From: Winogradskyella bathintestinalis
GTDB taxonomy: Bacteria > Bacteroidota > Bacteroidia > Flavobacteriales > Flavobacteriaceae
Length of the DNA stretch: 64,000 bases
NCBI RefSeq assembly: GCF_030407435.1
Contig: NZ_JASDDK010000003.1
Location: forward strand, 124,001 to 188,000
Direction: 5' to 3'
Below are positions 55,701 through 63,541 of the stretch, piece by piece. Within the stretch, counting starts at the first letter, position 1. Each line of letters begins with the position of its first letter. Both the position numbers and the translations under genes were made by a program. The notes beneath the pieces were generated by a model. The model did not search any database, had not been told where the DNA came from, and saw nothing but the letters and a program-made list of their open reading frames with translations.

Positions 55701-56933
55701 TTATTTACCTAAGGACAATTCATATATTTCTAATTCAAAATACTTGACGGCTGCTAAAACATGGTCAAAGATATCTCCAATTATAAATTCGTAATTTTCC
55801 CAACGTTGATCTTTACTAAAACAATAAATTTCCATAGGTATTCCCTGTGAGGTCGGTTCTAATTGGCGCACCATTAAAGTCATATTTTCATTAATCGCCG
55901 AGTGTTTTTCGATATAAGTTTGAAGATATTTTCTAAACACCCCAAAGTTGGTTAAATTAATGCCATTAATTAAAACCGATTTGTCTGCTCCGTGTGCGAT
56001 ATTGTAATCTATAACTTCTTTAGATTTGGATTCAATATAATCTGAAACTAATTGAATTTTTTTCAGTTTTTCAATATCTTCAGCATCTAAAAATTTTATA
56101 GTAGAAACCTTTATAATAACGGATCTTTTAATTCGACGACCTCCAGAATCCTTCATACCACGCCAATTCTTAAAAGAATCTGAAATTAAAGCGTAGGTCG
56201 GAATCGTTGTAATGGTCATATCCCAATTCTGTACCTTAACGGTGGCCAAATTAATTTCGATAACATCACCATCGGCACCATATTTTTCAAAAGTTATCCA
56301 ATCTCCAATCCGAACCATGTCATTTATGGAAACTTGGATACTGGCTACAAAACCGAGAATAGTATCTTTAAAAATGAGGATAATGATTGCCGATGCTGCA
56401 CCTAGGGTAGTTGCAAATTTTACGAAAGATATACCCGTAATAATCGCAATAGCAGAAAAGGCACCAATAAGCCAAGCAAATATCATAAATACCTGAATGT
56501 AGCTATCTATTGGTTTATCTCTATATTGGGATTTTGTTTTAAGATAATCTTTTATAGATTTAAGAATACTCCTTATAATGCTCAGCGTTAGTATTATACC
56601 AATGACCATCAGCGTTTTTTGAATGATCGTTTCGGCATAACTAAAATCGGAAAATACTTGAGGCACAAACTCAATTAATATAATCAGAGGAATAATATGT
56701 GCAATATTTCTAGGAAGTTTATTATCTAATAGTATATTATCAAAATTAGTTTTTGTGCGTTTAGCAACACCTGCAGAAAACCTCCAGAGTAACCGTTTTG
56801 TCACATAATCTATTATAAAAGCAAAAAACACTACGGCACATAATAAAATAAGCATATTAATATAGCTAGCCGTATCTTCTGATAGTCCTTTTTCTACTAG
56901 AAAATCGAAAATAAAGTGTCGAATATTAGACAT
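55701..56933 (-). CDS. Mechanosensitive ion channel, MscS family (YbdG-like)
   Basis: A 410-aa inner-membrane channel. The N-terminal half has five hydrophobic helices (MLILLCAVVFFAFIIDYV, HIIPLIILIEFVPQ, IIQKTLMVIGIILTLSII, VFMIFAWLIGAFSAIAII), then the pore helix and beta-domain: GAASAIIILIFKDTILGFVA, SIQVSINDMVRIGDWI, VIEINLATVKVQNWD, TTIPTYALISDSFKNWRG. The segment GGRRIKRSVIIKV and a long C-terminal domain of about 180 residues match the YbdG subgroup rather than MscS itself. Its ATG lies within the end of the DUF3817 gene (8-nt overlap), which suggests coupled translation. It releases solutes on hypo-osmotic shock. Confidence 0.92.
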   Translation of the reverse strand: MSNIRHFIFDFLVEKGLSEDTASYINMLILLCAVVFFAFIIDYVTKRLLWRFSAGVAKRTKTNFDNILLDNKLPRNIAHIIPLIILIEFVPQVFSDFSYAETIIQKTLMVIGIILTLSIIRSILKSIKDYLKTKSQYRDKPIDSYIQVFMIFAWLIGAFSAIAIITGISFVKFATTLGAASAIIILIFKDTILGFVASIQVSINDMVRIGDWITFEKYGADGDVIEINLATVKVQNWDMTITTIPTYALISDSFKNWRGMKDSGGRRIKRSVIIKVSTIKFLDAEDIEKLKKIQLVSDYIESKSKEVIDYNIAHGADKSVLINGINLTNFGVFRKYLQTYIEKHSAINENMTLMVRQLEPTSQGIPMEIYCFSKDQRWENYEFIIGDIFDHVLAAVKYFELEIYELSLGK

Positions 56934-57219
56934 TCTTTTTAGATAAAAATTTCTTATCTACATAAAAGGTTCCAAAGGGAATGATGGATGCTGCTAAAAC
57001 AGTGAATAAAGTTCTGTTGTTCCATTTCAAATCGCTACTAATAATTACCGCTATTACAATATAAGCTATAAATAAAACTCCATGTGGCATTCCTAGCATT
57101 TTTACATATTGGGGATCGTTATTCATATATTTTATAGGCACCGCTATAAACAATAATAAGAGATAGGATACCCCTTCTAATAAGGCAGTAATTCTAAAGA
57201 TTGGCATTAATAGTCGCAT
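56926..57219 (-). CDS. DUF3817 small membrane protein
   Basis: A 97-aa integral membrane protein with about three helices: FRITALLEGVSYLLLLFIAV, MPHGVLFIAYIVIAVIISS and LFTVLAASIIPFGTFYVDKK. The phrases TALLEGVSY, PxKY and PHGVLF are typical of DUF3817, a family of unknown function. A longer frame begins at a TTG (57237), but ATG 57219 (MRLLMPIFRIT) gives the family's usual beginning. It overlaps the MscS gene by 8 nt. Confidence 0.85.
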   Translation of the reverse strand: MRLLMPIFRITALLEGVSYLLLLFIAVPIKYMNNDPQYVKMLGMPHGVLFIAYIVIAVIISSDLKWNNRTLFTVLAASIIPFGTFYVDKKFLSKKNV

Positions 57220-57352
57220 CGTTCTAAATTTGTACAAAAATATGTTAGAATTAGATAAAAAGCGTGGTTTTTAACAGCTTTTAAGAAATTATACGATAAT
57301 AAAATTCTTTAATTATCTTTATGCATACTTTTCAATTATTAAACATCAATTT

Positions 57353-59824
57353 ATGAAAAAAATTCTAATTCTAGCACTCTGTTCATTTATTGTGCTCTCT
57401 TGTGCCACAGCACAATCTACCGGCAAACAAAACAATAGTTCCAAAACGACTCAGACCACTTCCAAAAATCCTAAAAATAAAACTAATGGAATAAAAGATT
57501 ATAATAAAATTATAACAAAAGATGCCGTAACTGATACAGGGTTGTTTGATGTTCATGTAATTGGTGAGAAGTACTATTTTGAAATACCTATGGAGCATCT
57601 CAATACCGATATGCTATTAGTAAGTCGGTTTGCGAAATTACCATCAAATCTAGGTGGTGGCTATGTTAATGCAGGAACAAAAACCAATACCCGGATGATA
57701 AATTGGGAGCGTTTTAAAAATAAAATTTTAATCAAAGAGAAGTCGTCAAGTGCTGTTGCCGCTGATAGTTTACCCATTAACGTTTCTGTAAAATCCAATA
57801 ATTACGAACCTACTTTATATGCATTCGATATTAAAGCATTTTCAGAGGATTCGACTACGGTCGTAATCGATGTTACTAGTTTTTACGGAACTGATGTAAA
57901 ATCTATTAGTGGTTTAGGTTCTCGTTTACGTTCCACTTATAAAGTAAAGAATTTAGACAAATCTAGAAGTTTTATTAATTCGATGAAAAGTTTCCCCGAA
58001 AATATAGAAGTTAAACAAGATTTTACATACAATGCGTCTAAACCACCAGTTAATACAGGCGATGAAACCATAAGTGTGCAGATGAATCAATCTATGATTT
58101 TGTTACCGAAGGTTCCTATGCAACCACGACTTTTTGATGAACGTGTAGGCTGGTTTACCTTAAGCAAATATGATTATAGTAGTGAAGAATTAAAAGCTGA
58201 TAGAAAAACATATTTAAGACGTTGGAAATTAATTCCTAAAGATATTGAGGCTTATAAACGTGGAGAATTAGTAGAACCTATTAAACCCATTGTTTATTAC
58301 TTAGATCCTGCCACACCCATGAAATTTAGATCGTATATGAAAGAAGGCATTGAACTTTGGCAAACGGCCTTTGAAGCTGCAGGATTTAAAAATGCCATCA
58401 TCGCAAAAGATCCTCCAACAAAAGAAGAAGATCCTGATTTTAGCCCAGAAGACATTAGGTATTCTGTTGTAAGATATGTTGCCAGTACTACAAGAAATGC
58501 TACGGGCCCAAGTGTATCAGATCCTAGAAGTGGGGAAATAATTGAAAGCGATATAATTTGGTATCACAATCATTTGCGCTCATACAGAAATCGTTATCTA
58601 TTGGAAACAGGAGCTGCAAACCCATCGGCTAGAACTTTAAATACTCCAGAAAAAGAGATTGGAGAAATGATGAAAATGGTAATTGCACACGAAGTTGGGC
58701 ATACCTTGGGATTACCACATAATATGAGTGCAAGTTATGCTTATGATGTGGAAAATTATAGAAATGGCGATTTTACGCAAAAAAATGGGATTGCCGCAAC
58801 CATAATGGATTATGCACGTTATAATTATATTGCACAACCTGGCGATGAAAACATTAGATTTATTAGACAATTAGGACCTTATGATGATTATGCAATAAAT
58901 TATGGTTACCGTTATATAGATAACGCAAAGTCTGCTGATGATGAAAAAGAAATTTTGAACAGTTGGGTTTTGGAGAAATCAAATAACCCTATTTATAAAT
59001 TCGGAAAACAAAGTAGTCGATTTGATCCTACAGCACAAACTGAAGATATTGGAAATAACAGCATAAAAGCTAGTACGTATGGTTTAAAAAATTTGAAGAT
59101 TGTTTCTAAGAATTTACCACAATGGACCAGTGATAAAACGGATAAATACGAAGATCTTGAAGAACTTTATGGCGAATTGTTAAGTGTTTGGGGACGTTAT
59201 GTTGGGCATGTTGTTTCACATGTAGGCGGAGTAGTGGAGGATACTAAAACTCCATCTCAAGATGGTGCTGTTTATAATCCGGTTTCAAAGACTTATCAGC
59301 AATCGGCTATAGAATGGTTACATGATAATGCTTTTGAAACCCCAAGCTGGTTAATTGAAAAATCGATTCTTCAAAATATAGATTATGCTGGTTATACTGA
59401 TCGCATTCGCCGTCTTCAATCGCGACATTTAAATAACTTATTAAATTTTGAACGGTTAGGACGTCTCATTGATCATAACGCTCTAGATTCTAAAAATTAT
59501 TCTGCACTAGAAATGTTACAAGATATTAGAAAAGGAATCTGGTCAGAAACTAGGAGCGGACAAGATGTTTCGGTATTTAGAAGAAATCTTCAACGTTCTT
59601 ATTTAGATGCGATGTCTAAATTAATGACGGAAGATTTAGATCCAGAAAGAAGTAGACAATATTTTAATGTTAATCAATCAGATGTTAGAGCTATAGTGAG
59701 AGGTGAGTTAAATATAGTTAAGAATATGCTTAACGCTGCATCAAAACTGAATGTAAATACAGAAACGAAATATCATTACAAAGATGCTATCGAACGTATT
59801 AATGTACTTTTTAATCCGAAATAA
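57353..59824 (+). CDS. Zinc-dependent metalloprotease with DUF5117/DUF5118-type domains
   Basis: An 823-aa secreted lipoprotein: the signal ends IVLSC (Cys17), followed by a Ser/Thr/Asn/Lys-rich linker. The N-terminal domain (about 55-360) matches the DUF5118/DUF5117 type (GLFDVHVIGEKYYFEIPMEH, LLVSRFAKLPSNLGGGYVNA, VVIDVTSFYGTD). The protease domain has the extended zinc motif HEVGHTLGLPH at 446-456 (His446, Glu447, His450, His456) of the metzincin type. A large C-terminal helical part follows (to 823). The presumed peptide substrate is unknown. It is transcribed alone, divergent from the DUF3817/MscS pair. Confidence 0.93.
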   Translation: MKKILILALCSFIVLSCATAQSTGKQNNSSKTTQTTSKNPKNKTNGIKDYNKIITKDAVTDTGLFDVHVIGEKYYFEIPMEHLNTDMLLVSRFAKLPSNLGGGYVNAGTKTNTRMINWERFKNKILIKEKSSSAVAADSLPINVSVKSNNYEPTLYAFDIKAFSEDSTTVVIDVTSFYGTDVKSISGLGSRLRSTYKVKNLDKSRSFINSMKSFPENIEVKQDFTYNASKPPVNTGDETISVQMNQSMILLPKVPMQPRLFDERVGWFTLSKYDYSSEELKADRKTYLRRWKLIPKDIEAYKRGELVEPIKPIVYYLDPATPMKFRSYMKEGIELWQTAFEAAGFKNAIIAKDPPTKEEDPDFSPEDIRYSVVRYVASTTRNATGPSVSDPRSGEIIESDIIWYHNHLRSYRNRYLLETGAANPSARTLNTPEKEIGEMMKMVIAHEVGHTLGLPHNMSASYAYDVENYRNGDFTQKNGIAATIMDYARYNYIAQPGDENIRFIRQLGPYDDYAINYGYRYIDNAKSADDEKEILNSWVLEKSNNPIYKFGKQSSRFDPTAQTEDIGNNSIKASTYGLKNLKIVSKNLPQWTSDKTDKYEDLEELYGELLSVWGRYVGHVVSHVGGVVEDTKTPSQDGAVYNPVSKTYQQSAIEWLHDNAFETPSWLIEKSILQNIDYAGYTDRIRRLQSRHLNNLLNFERLGRLIDHNALDSKNYSALEMLQDIRKGIWSETRSGQDVSVFRRNLQRSYLDAMSKLMTEDLDPERSRQYFNVNQSDVRAIVRGELNIVKNMLNAASKLNVNTETKYHYKDAIERINVLFNPK

Positions 59825-59954
59825 CTGATTTTATATTAACAAAATAACCTGATAAGATGATAAAAGCCTAACTGAATTATGTATTTATATTAAAGTTTTT
59901 TAGGTAAAATAAAAAGTCGAGATGCGTTAATTATAATATTTGGTATAGAAATTG

Positions 59955-59962
59955 TATCTTTG
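59955..59962 (+). promoter_or_regulatory. -7 box TATCTTTG upstream of the cold-shock gene
   Basis: An exact match to the Bacteroidota -7 element TAnnTTTG, 152 nt before the start codon. No TTTG -33 at the right distance. If used, it gives a leader of about 145 nt. Confidence 0.4.
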
Positions 59963-59969
59963 TGATTAG

Positions 59970-60114
59970 TTTATTGAAGATATACTACACAAATAACAGT
60001 TCTCATAAGTTATTGTACTAGATTTTAATACTATTCATTGTTAAGTTAATTAACTTGGTTTGCATTATAAATATTTTCAAAAGCACACAAACATATTAAT
60101 TTTTAAAACTACGA
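59970..60114 (+). promoter_or_regulatory. Long putative 5' leader of the cold-shock-domain gene
   Basis: If transcription starts just after the -7 box at 59955, the leader holds the pairing AATAAC(59992-59997)/GTTATT(60009-60014) and a perfect 14-bp palindrome AAGTTAATTAACTT (60043-60056). Long structured leaders are a hallmark of cold-shock mRNAs, so temperature control is plausible but unproven. Confidence 0.35.
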
Positions 60115-60573
60115 ATGGCTAAATCACAACAGACTTTTAGTAAAAGTGAAAAAGAAAAAAAACGATTAAAAAAACGAGAAGACAAGCGCAAGAAAATGGA
60201 AGCGCGTAAACTCGAGAAAGAAGAAAACGGAACAGGCGGTATCCCTTTGGCTTATGTAGACCATAATGGGAATCTTACAGATACACCACCAGATCCAGCA
60301 ATGAAGGTTAAAGTTAAAGCTAAAAACATTGTTCTTGGTGTACCTACAAAAGAGGAGTCAGATGAAGATCCTTTTGATCCAGTTAGAACAGGAAAAGTTT
60401 CTTTCTACGACAGTTCTAAAGGTTTCGGATTTATTATTGATACCGAAACAAACGAAAAACATTTTACGCATGTCAGTGGTATCATTGATGATATTGCAGA
60501 AAATGATAAAGTAACGTTTGAGTTAGAAAAAGGACAACGTGGGATGAATGCTGTTAAAGTGAAACAAGCATAA
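60115..60573 (+). CDS. Cold-shock-domain protein with charged N-terminal extension
   Basis: A 152-aa nucleic-acid-binding protein. The C-terminal ~60 residues form a cold-shock domain: GKVSFYDSSKGFGFIID (RNP1-like KGFGFI), EKHFTHVSGI (RNP2-like), and KVTFELEKGQRGMNAVKVK. The first ~50 residues are a Lys/Glu-rich, probably coiled or unfolded tail (SEKEKKRLKKREDKRKKMEA), and a short linker follows. This tailed form is common in flavobacteria and about twice the length of CspA. It probably works as an RNA chaperone in the cytoplasm. The gene has a long leader and a strong terminator, and is transcribed alone. Confidence 0.92.
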   Translation: MAKSQQTFSKSEKEKKRLKKREDKRKKMEARKLEKEENGTGGIPLAYVDHNGNLTDTPPDPAMKVKVKAKNIVLGVPTKEESDEDPFDPVRTGKVSFYDSSKGFGFIIDTETNEKHFTHVSGIIDDIAENDKVTFELEKGQRGMNAVKVKQA

Positions 60574-60593
60574 CATTTTAAATTAAAATAATT

Positions 60594-60627
60594 AAAGCCA
60601 TTATAGTATTGCTATAATGGCTTTTTT
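60594..60627 (+). terminator. Terminator after the cold-shock gene
   Basis: aaagccattatag (60594-60606) and ctataatggcttt (60612-60624) make a perfect 13-bp stem with a 5-nt loop and a T tail. Confidence 0.93.
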
Positions 60628-60786
60628 ATGCGCTCTAAATTTGACGGATAATTAAAAATAAATGGGTTTACTGAATATTGTCCATAAAAAACAATCATAA
60701 AAAAATTCCGTAGGTAAAATGACAATATATTTAAATTAGGATTAGAATTAGTTTTAATAATAGATTGGTGTTTGTTACGAACTCTC

Positions 60787-60819
60787 AAAAGCACAAGTAT
60801 TTTTTACTTGTGCTTTTTT
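60787..60819 (+). terminator. Second, orphan terminator
   Basis: aaaagcacaagta (60787-60799) and tacttgtgctttt (60805-60817) form a perfect 13-bp stem with a T5 loop and a T-rich tail. It follows the previous terminator by 160 nt with no protein gene between, so it may end a small RNA starting after 60628, or back up the first terminator. The stem is A-flanked on its left side, so it could also work weakly on the minus strand. Confidence 0.75.
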
Positions 60820-60870
60820 TATACCTTTATAAATGAAAAAAAAAATGATGTCTTATATTATACAAACTAA

Positions 60871-61344
60871 ATGAATCCAGAAATTAAGCAATGTTCAGAG
60901 AAAAAACTAATAGGCATATCCTCTAGTATCAATAAAAATGAACATCATAAAATAGCACAACTTTGGAAACAATTTATGACAAGGATGCGTGCCATAATAG
61001 ACACTGATTATAAGGAAAAAATAGCAATACAAGTTTTTCCTAAGCATACAAATGCCCAAAATATTAGTGAATATACGATTTGGGCAAGTATGGATGTTTC
61101 AAATTTTGATGCTATTCCAAAGGAATTTGAGCTTTTTACTATTCCAGAAGGAAAGTATGCCGTCTTTATTCACAGAGGAATGAATGCTTCGGAAACATAT
61201 CAAAAAATTATGACCGAATGGTTGCCAAATTCAGGCTATGAAATAGATAATCGACCGCATTATCAAGTGATGGGAGAAAAATATAAAAATGGAAGTCCAG
61301 ATTCTGTAGAGGATTTTTACGTACCTATAGCAAAAAAAATATAG
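60871..61344 (+). CDS. GyrI-like / AraC effector-binding domain protein
   Basis: A 157-aa cytoplasmic protein of the GyrI-like small-molecule-binding superfamily. Features: an N-terminal strand (EIKQCSEKKLIGISSSIN), a helix around KIAQLWKQFMTRM, the strand-helix ELFTIPEGKYAVFIHRG (the conserved P.G.YA.F.H.G pattern), a helix IMTEWLPNSGYEIDNRPHYQ, and the final FYVPI. Relatives bind cyclic or aromatic small molecules, either alone or fused to AraC-type regulators; here no DNA-binding domain is present. The ligand is unknown. It is transcribed alone. Confidence 0.85.
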   Translation: MNPEIKQCSEKKLIGISSSINKNEHHKIAQLWKQFMTRMRAIIDTDYKEKIAIQVFPKHTNAQNISEYTIWASMDVSNFDAIPKEFELFTIPEGKYAVFIHRGMNASETYQKIMTEWLPNSGYEIDNRPHYQVMGEKYKNGSPDSVEDFYVPIAKKI

Positions 61345-61557
61345 AAAATACTTCTAGAAAAAGTATTGGAGAATTTGTTAATCTATAAATGAAACTAGGT
61401 TTGATTATTATAAATATTAGAATTCAATCATTTGTTGGAATACTTCCATACCTTATTAAATATTTAAAATATTTAGCTTCAACCACTACTAATTGATATC
61501 TAATAAAAACAGATTAAAAACTTCATACCTGAACTTAACTTGTGTTAGCTAGCTTTT

Positions 61558-62019
61558 TTATTTTTTTAAATAATTATCTAAAAGCACATTGGTTTGGTTC
61601 TGAAGTTTTGTTTTGAATATCTGCAATCCACCGAAGAATATACCCTTTATTCCCATGGCTTGTTTTGCCCATTTATGAAGATTGAATTCGTCGGTATGTT
61701 TTATAATTAAATCGTCTTTAAAAACAAAAGAAGCATTAATTTTATTATGAACTTTTCGTCCTGTTTTGCTGAAAGTATAAATCGCTTCCCAATCTGCTGA
61801 ACCTTTGTTTTCTTTAACTTCAACATTACAAAATTCAACATTAAATGCTTTATTTTTTTGAGTTTCGCAAAGCATTAACCACATGGCTTTAGCACGTTCA
61901 CCTTCTAAAATACCGAAGGCGGGATCTTCAAAAATTATATCATCATGGTAACAAGCAACCATAGATTTACCATCACAATTATTCAATGCATTGTAGAATT
62001 TTTCAATTGTATTTTTCAT
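61558..62019 (-). CDS. NTF2-like (SnoaL-type) protein
   Basis: A 153-aa cytoplasmic protein of the NTF2-like fold, a cone-shaped beta-sheet used by many isomerases and binding proteins. Typical segments are an N-terminal helix (IEKFYNALNNCDGKSMVACY), HDDIIFEDPAFGILEGERAK, the strand ADWEAIYTFSKTGRKVHN, KINASFVFKDDLIIKHTDEF and a C-terminal helix. Asp/His residues inside the cone (FEDPAFG, HTDEF) could be catalytic, but no reaction can be assigned. The start is ATG 62019. It is monocistronic, with an orphan plus-strand terminator behind its start. Confidence 0.88.
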   Translation of the reverse strand: MKNTIEKFYNALNNCDGKSMVACYHDDIIFEDPAFGILEGERAKAMWLMLCETQKNKAFNVEFCNVEVKENKGSADWEAIYTFSKTGRKVHNKINASFVFKDDLIIKHTDEFNLHKWAKQAMGIKGIFFGGLQIFKTKLQNQTNVLLDNYLKK

Positions 62020-62063
62020 TAGGTATAAAAATTTTTACGTTTTTAAAAACCACCCCTCACAAA

Positions 62064-62173
62064 AATACGTAAGTATTGTGCTATTGATTTATATTCATTC
62101 AATATTTATGTTGAATGGGGAATTGATTGTTATGAAGGGAAGGAAGGGCCATCTTTAATTAGATGGCTTTTTT
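62064..62173 (+). ncRNA. Candidate small RNA with three hairpins
   Basis: AATAC/GTATT with a 4-nt loop (62064-62077), CATTCAA/TTGAATG (62096-62117) and the terminator GCCATCT/AGATGGC with six T residues (62148-62173) occur in a row. No plus-strand gene lies upstream: the neighbours on both sides are on the minus strand. The T tail exists only for the plus strand. Inference: an independent small RNA of about 110-130 nt. No promoter with both elements was found. Confidence 0.45.
62148..62173 (+). terminator. Orphan plus-strand terminator
   Basis: GCCATCT (62148-62154), 6-nt loop, AGATGGC (62161-62167), then TTTTTT. It is perfect and strong, yet has no plus-strand gene in front of it. Confidence 0.85.
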
Positions 62174-62384
62174 ACTTTAAAATAATTTATTAGCTCAAGC
62201 ATATATCGCTATGCCTTTGATAAAAATAAAAACGCATGGTTGTACTGATTTCAATGCCAATTAATAGATTCAATCTATAATACACCAGCGTCATTTGTAT
62301 ATTCTAAAATACCATTCACACTTCAAATATTAATTATAATCTCTTTATAATTTAGCAAAAGAGGCACTTCTTATTACTAAGGCT

Positions 62385-63482
62385 CTAATCTAAATAACGC
62401 TTAATTTTATTCATAACTATTTGCAAATTAGAATATACAAACGCATTGGTTTTAGCATAATAAAACGAAATAAAGCAGACCAAAGAAAGAAAGACTATAG
62501 CTCCGACTATGGCTTGCCAAGGTAATAACGTTCTGCCAATAATTTGATGCAGACCTAAACCTGTAAAACTGCCGTAGATAATAATAAAATGAATGACATA
62601 TATTGATAACGTTTTTTGACCAATTTTTAAGATAAGAGGCTGTTTAATATAGCGTTCTGCTAAATAGAATAAAGAGAATAAAATTAAAACATTACCTAAG
62701 CGTGTAAACAAATAATTATAATAGGCCACATCTTTAAAAATTGAAAAATCTAACCATTTATACAGTTCCATAAATGACCAAGATGATTTAAATATGAGCA
62801 TAATTCCCACTATAAAAAAGCTAGATACAATAGCCAATTTAAATTTAGGTCGCTCCACATATCGATAAAATAATGTGGAAATAAATGCTCCAAATGCAAC
62901 ATAGCCAAACCACGGTATAATAGTAAAGACAGAACCATTAGCTTTAGATAAATAATTAGACAAAACTATAGGTATTTGAGGTAATTGTAAAGAACGATAA
63001 AGTGGTTCACTAATAAATATTATGGAGCCCGTAGCAAACATAATAATCGAAAAAATCAACGTCTTTTTTAAAGTTAGTTTGTAAATTATCACAATTAGAA
63101 TAAGCGATAAACCAATACATTGTAAGACGTCTATAATAAAAAAATAATTATTGAAAATCCCTAATAACCATTCAAAAATAGGGATACGTAGAAGGTATCC
63201 TATTCCAATTAGCATTACTCCTCGTCTAATGCCTTTTCGCATACGTTCATTACTATTTCCATCTTTTTTTGCTTTAATTAGTAAATACGAAAAAATGAGT
63301 CCAGAAATAGTAAAAAATGTAGGTGCGGTAATTCCTCTAAAATATTCCCAAATTTGAAATATGGTATTACTTTGTTCTCTATAAGAAGTGTCGAGTAGCG
63401 TATCAATAAAATGGCCCTGCAGCATCATTAAGATGGCGAATGCTCTTACGGCATCGATAAAATATAGTCGATTTGAATTCAA
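62385..63482 (-). CDS. HGSNAT-like (DUF1624) membrane acyltransferase
   Basis: A 365-aa inner-membrane protein with about 10 hydrophobic helices. The start MNSNRLYFIDAVRAFAILMM, followed by LQGHFIDTLLD and ITAPTFFTISGLIFSYLLIK, is the signature of the heparan-alpha-glucosaminide N-acetyltransferase catalytic group (R.Y.ID..R..AI..M..GH; AP.FF..SG). A conserved His lies in ILMMLQGHFID. Relatives move acetyl groups across membranes onto sugars, but the substrate here is unknown. The C-terminal helix set (IGQKTLSIYVIHFIIIYG) also resembles acyltransferase-3 proteins. It is followed on its 5' side by the RdgB gene, same strand, 59 nt apart. Confidence 0.87.
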   Translation of the reverse strand: MNSNRLYFIDAVRAFAILMMLQGHFIDTLLDTSYREQSNTIFQIWEYFRGITAPTFFTISGLIFSYLLIKAKKDGNSNERMRKGIRRGVMLIGIGYLLRIPIFEWLLGIFNNYFFIIDVLQCIGLSLILIVIIYKLTLKKTLIFSIIMFATGSIIFISEPLYRSLQLPQIPIVLSNYLSKANGSVFTIIPWFGYVAFGAFISTLFYRYVERPKFKLAIVSSFFIVGIMLIFKSSWSFMELYKWLDFSIFKDVAYYNYLFTRLGNVLILFSLFYLAERYIKQPLILKIGQKTLSIYVIHFIIIYGSFTGLGLHQIIGRTLLPWQAIVGAIVFLSLVCFISFYYAKTNAFVYSNLQIVMNKIKRYLD

Positions 63483-63541
63483 GTTAAAGTTGGTTGCTTT
63501 ACAAATGTACTACATAGAAAAGAAACAGGTCTGTATTGTTT

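Larger units (their letters stand above)
62020..62384. other. Intergenic region with a small-RNA candidate
   Basis: About 365 bases between the NTF2-like gene and the end of the acyltransferase gene. It holds three consecutive hairpins with a terminator (62064-62173). The remainder is featureless. Confidence 0.6.

Noticed and set aside
56926-57237. Longer TTG start for the DUF3817 protein
   Set aside because: The ATG at 57219 gives the normal family N-terminus; the six extra residues have no support.
60612-60794. Minus-strand 60-codon frame between the two terminators
   Set aside because: It begins inside one terminator stem and ends in the other, with low-complexity Asn/Ile/Phe content; more likely chance.
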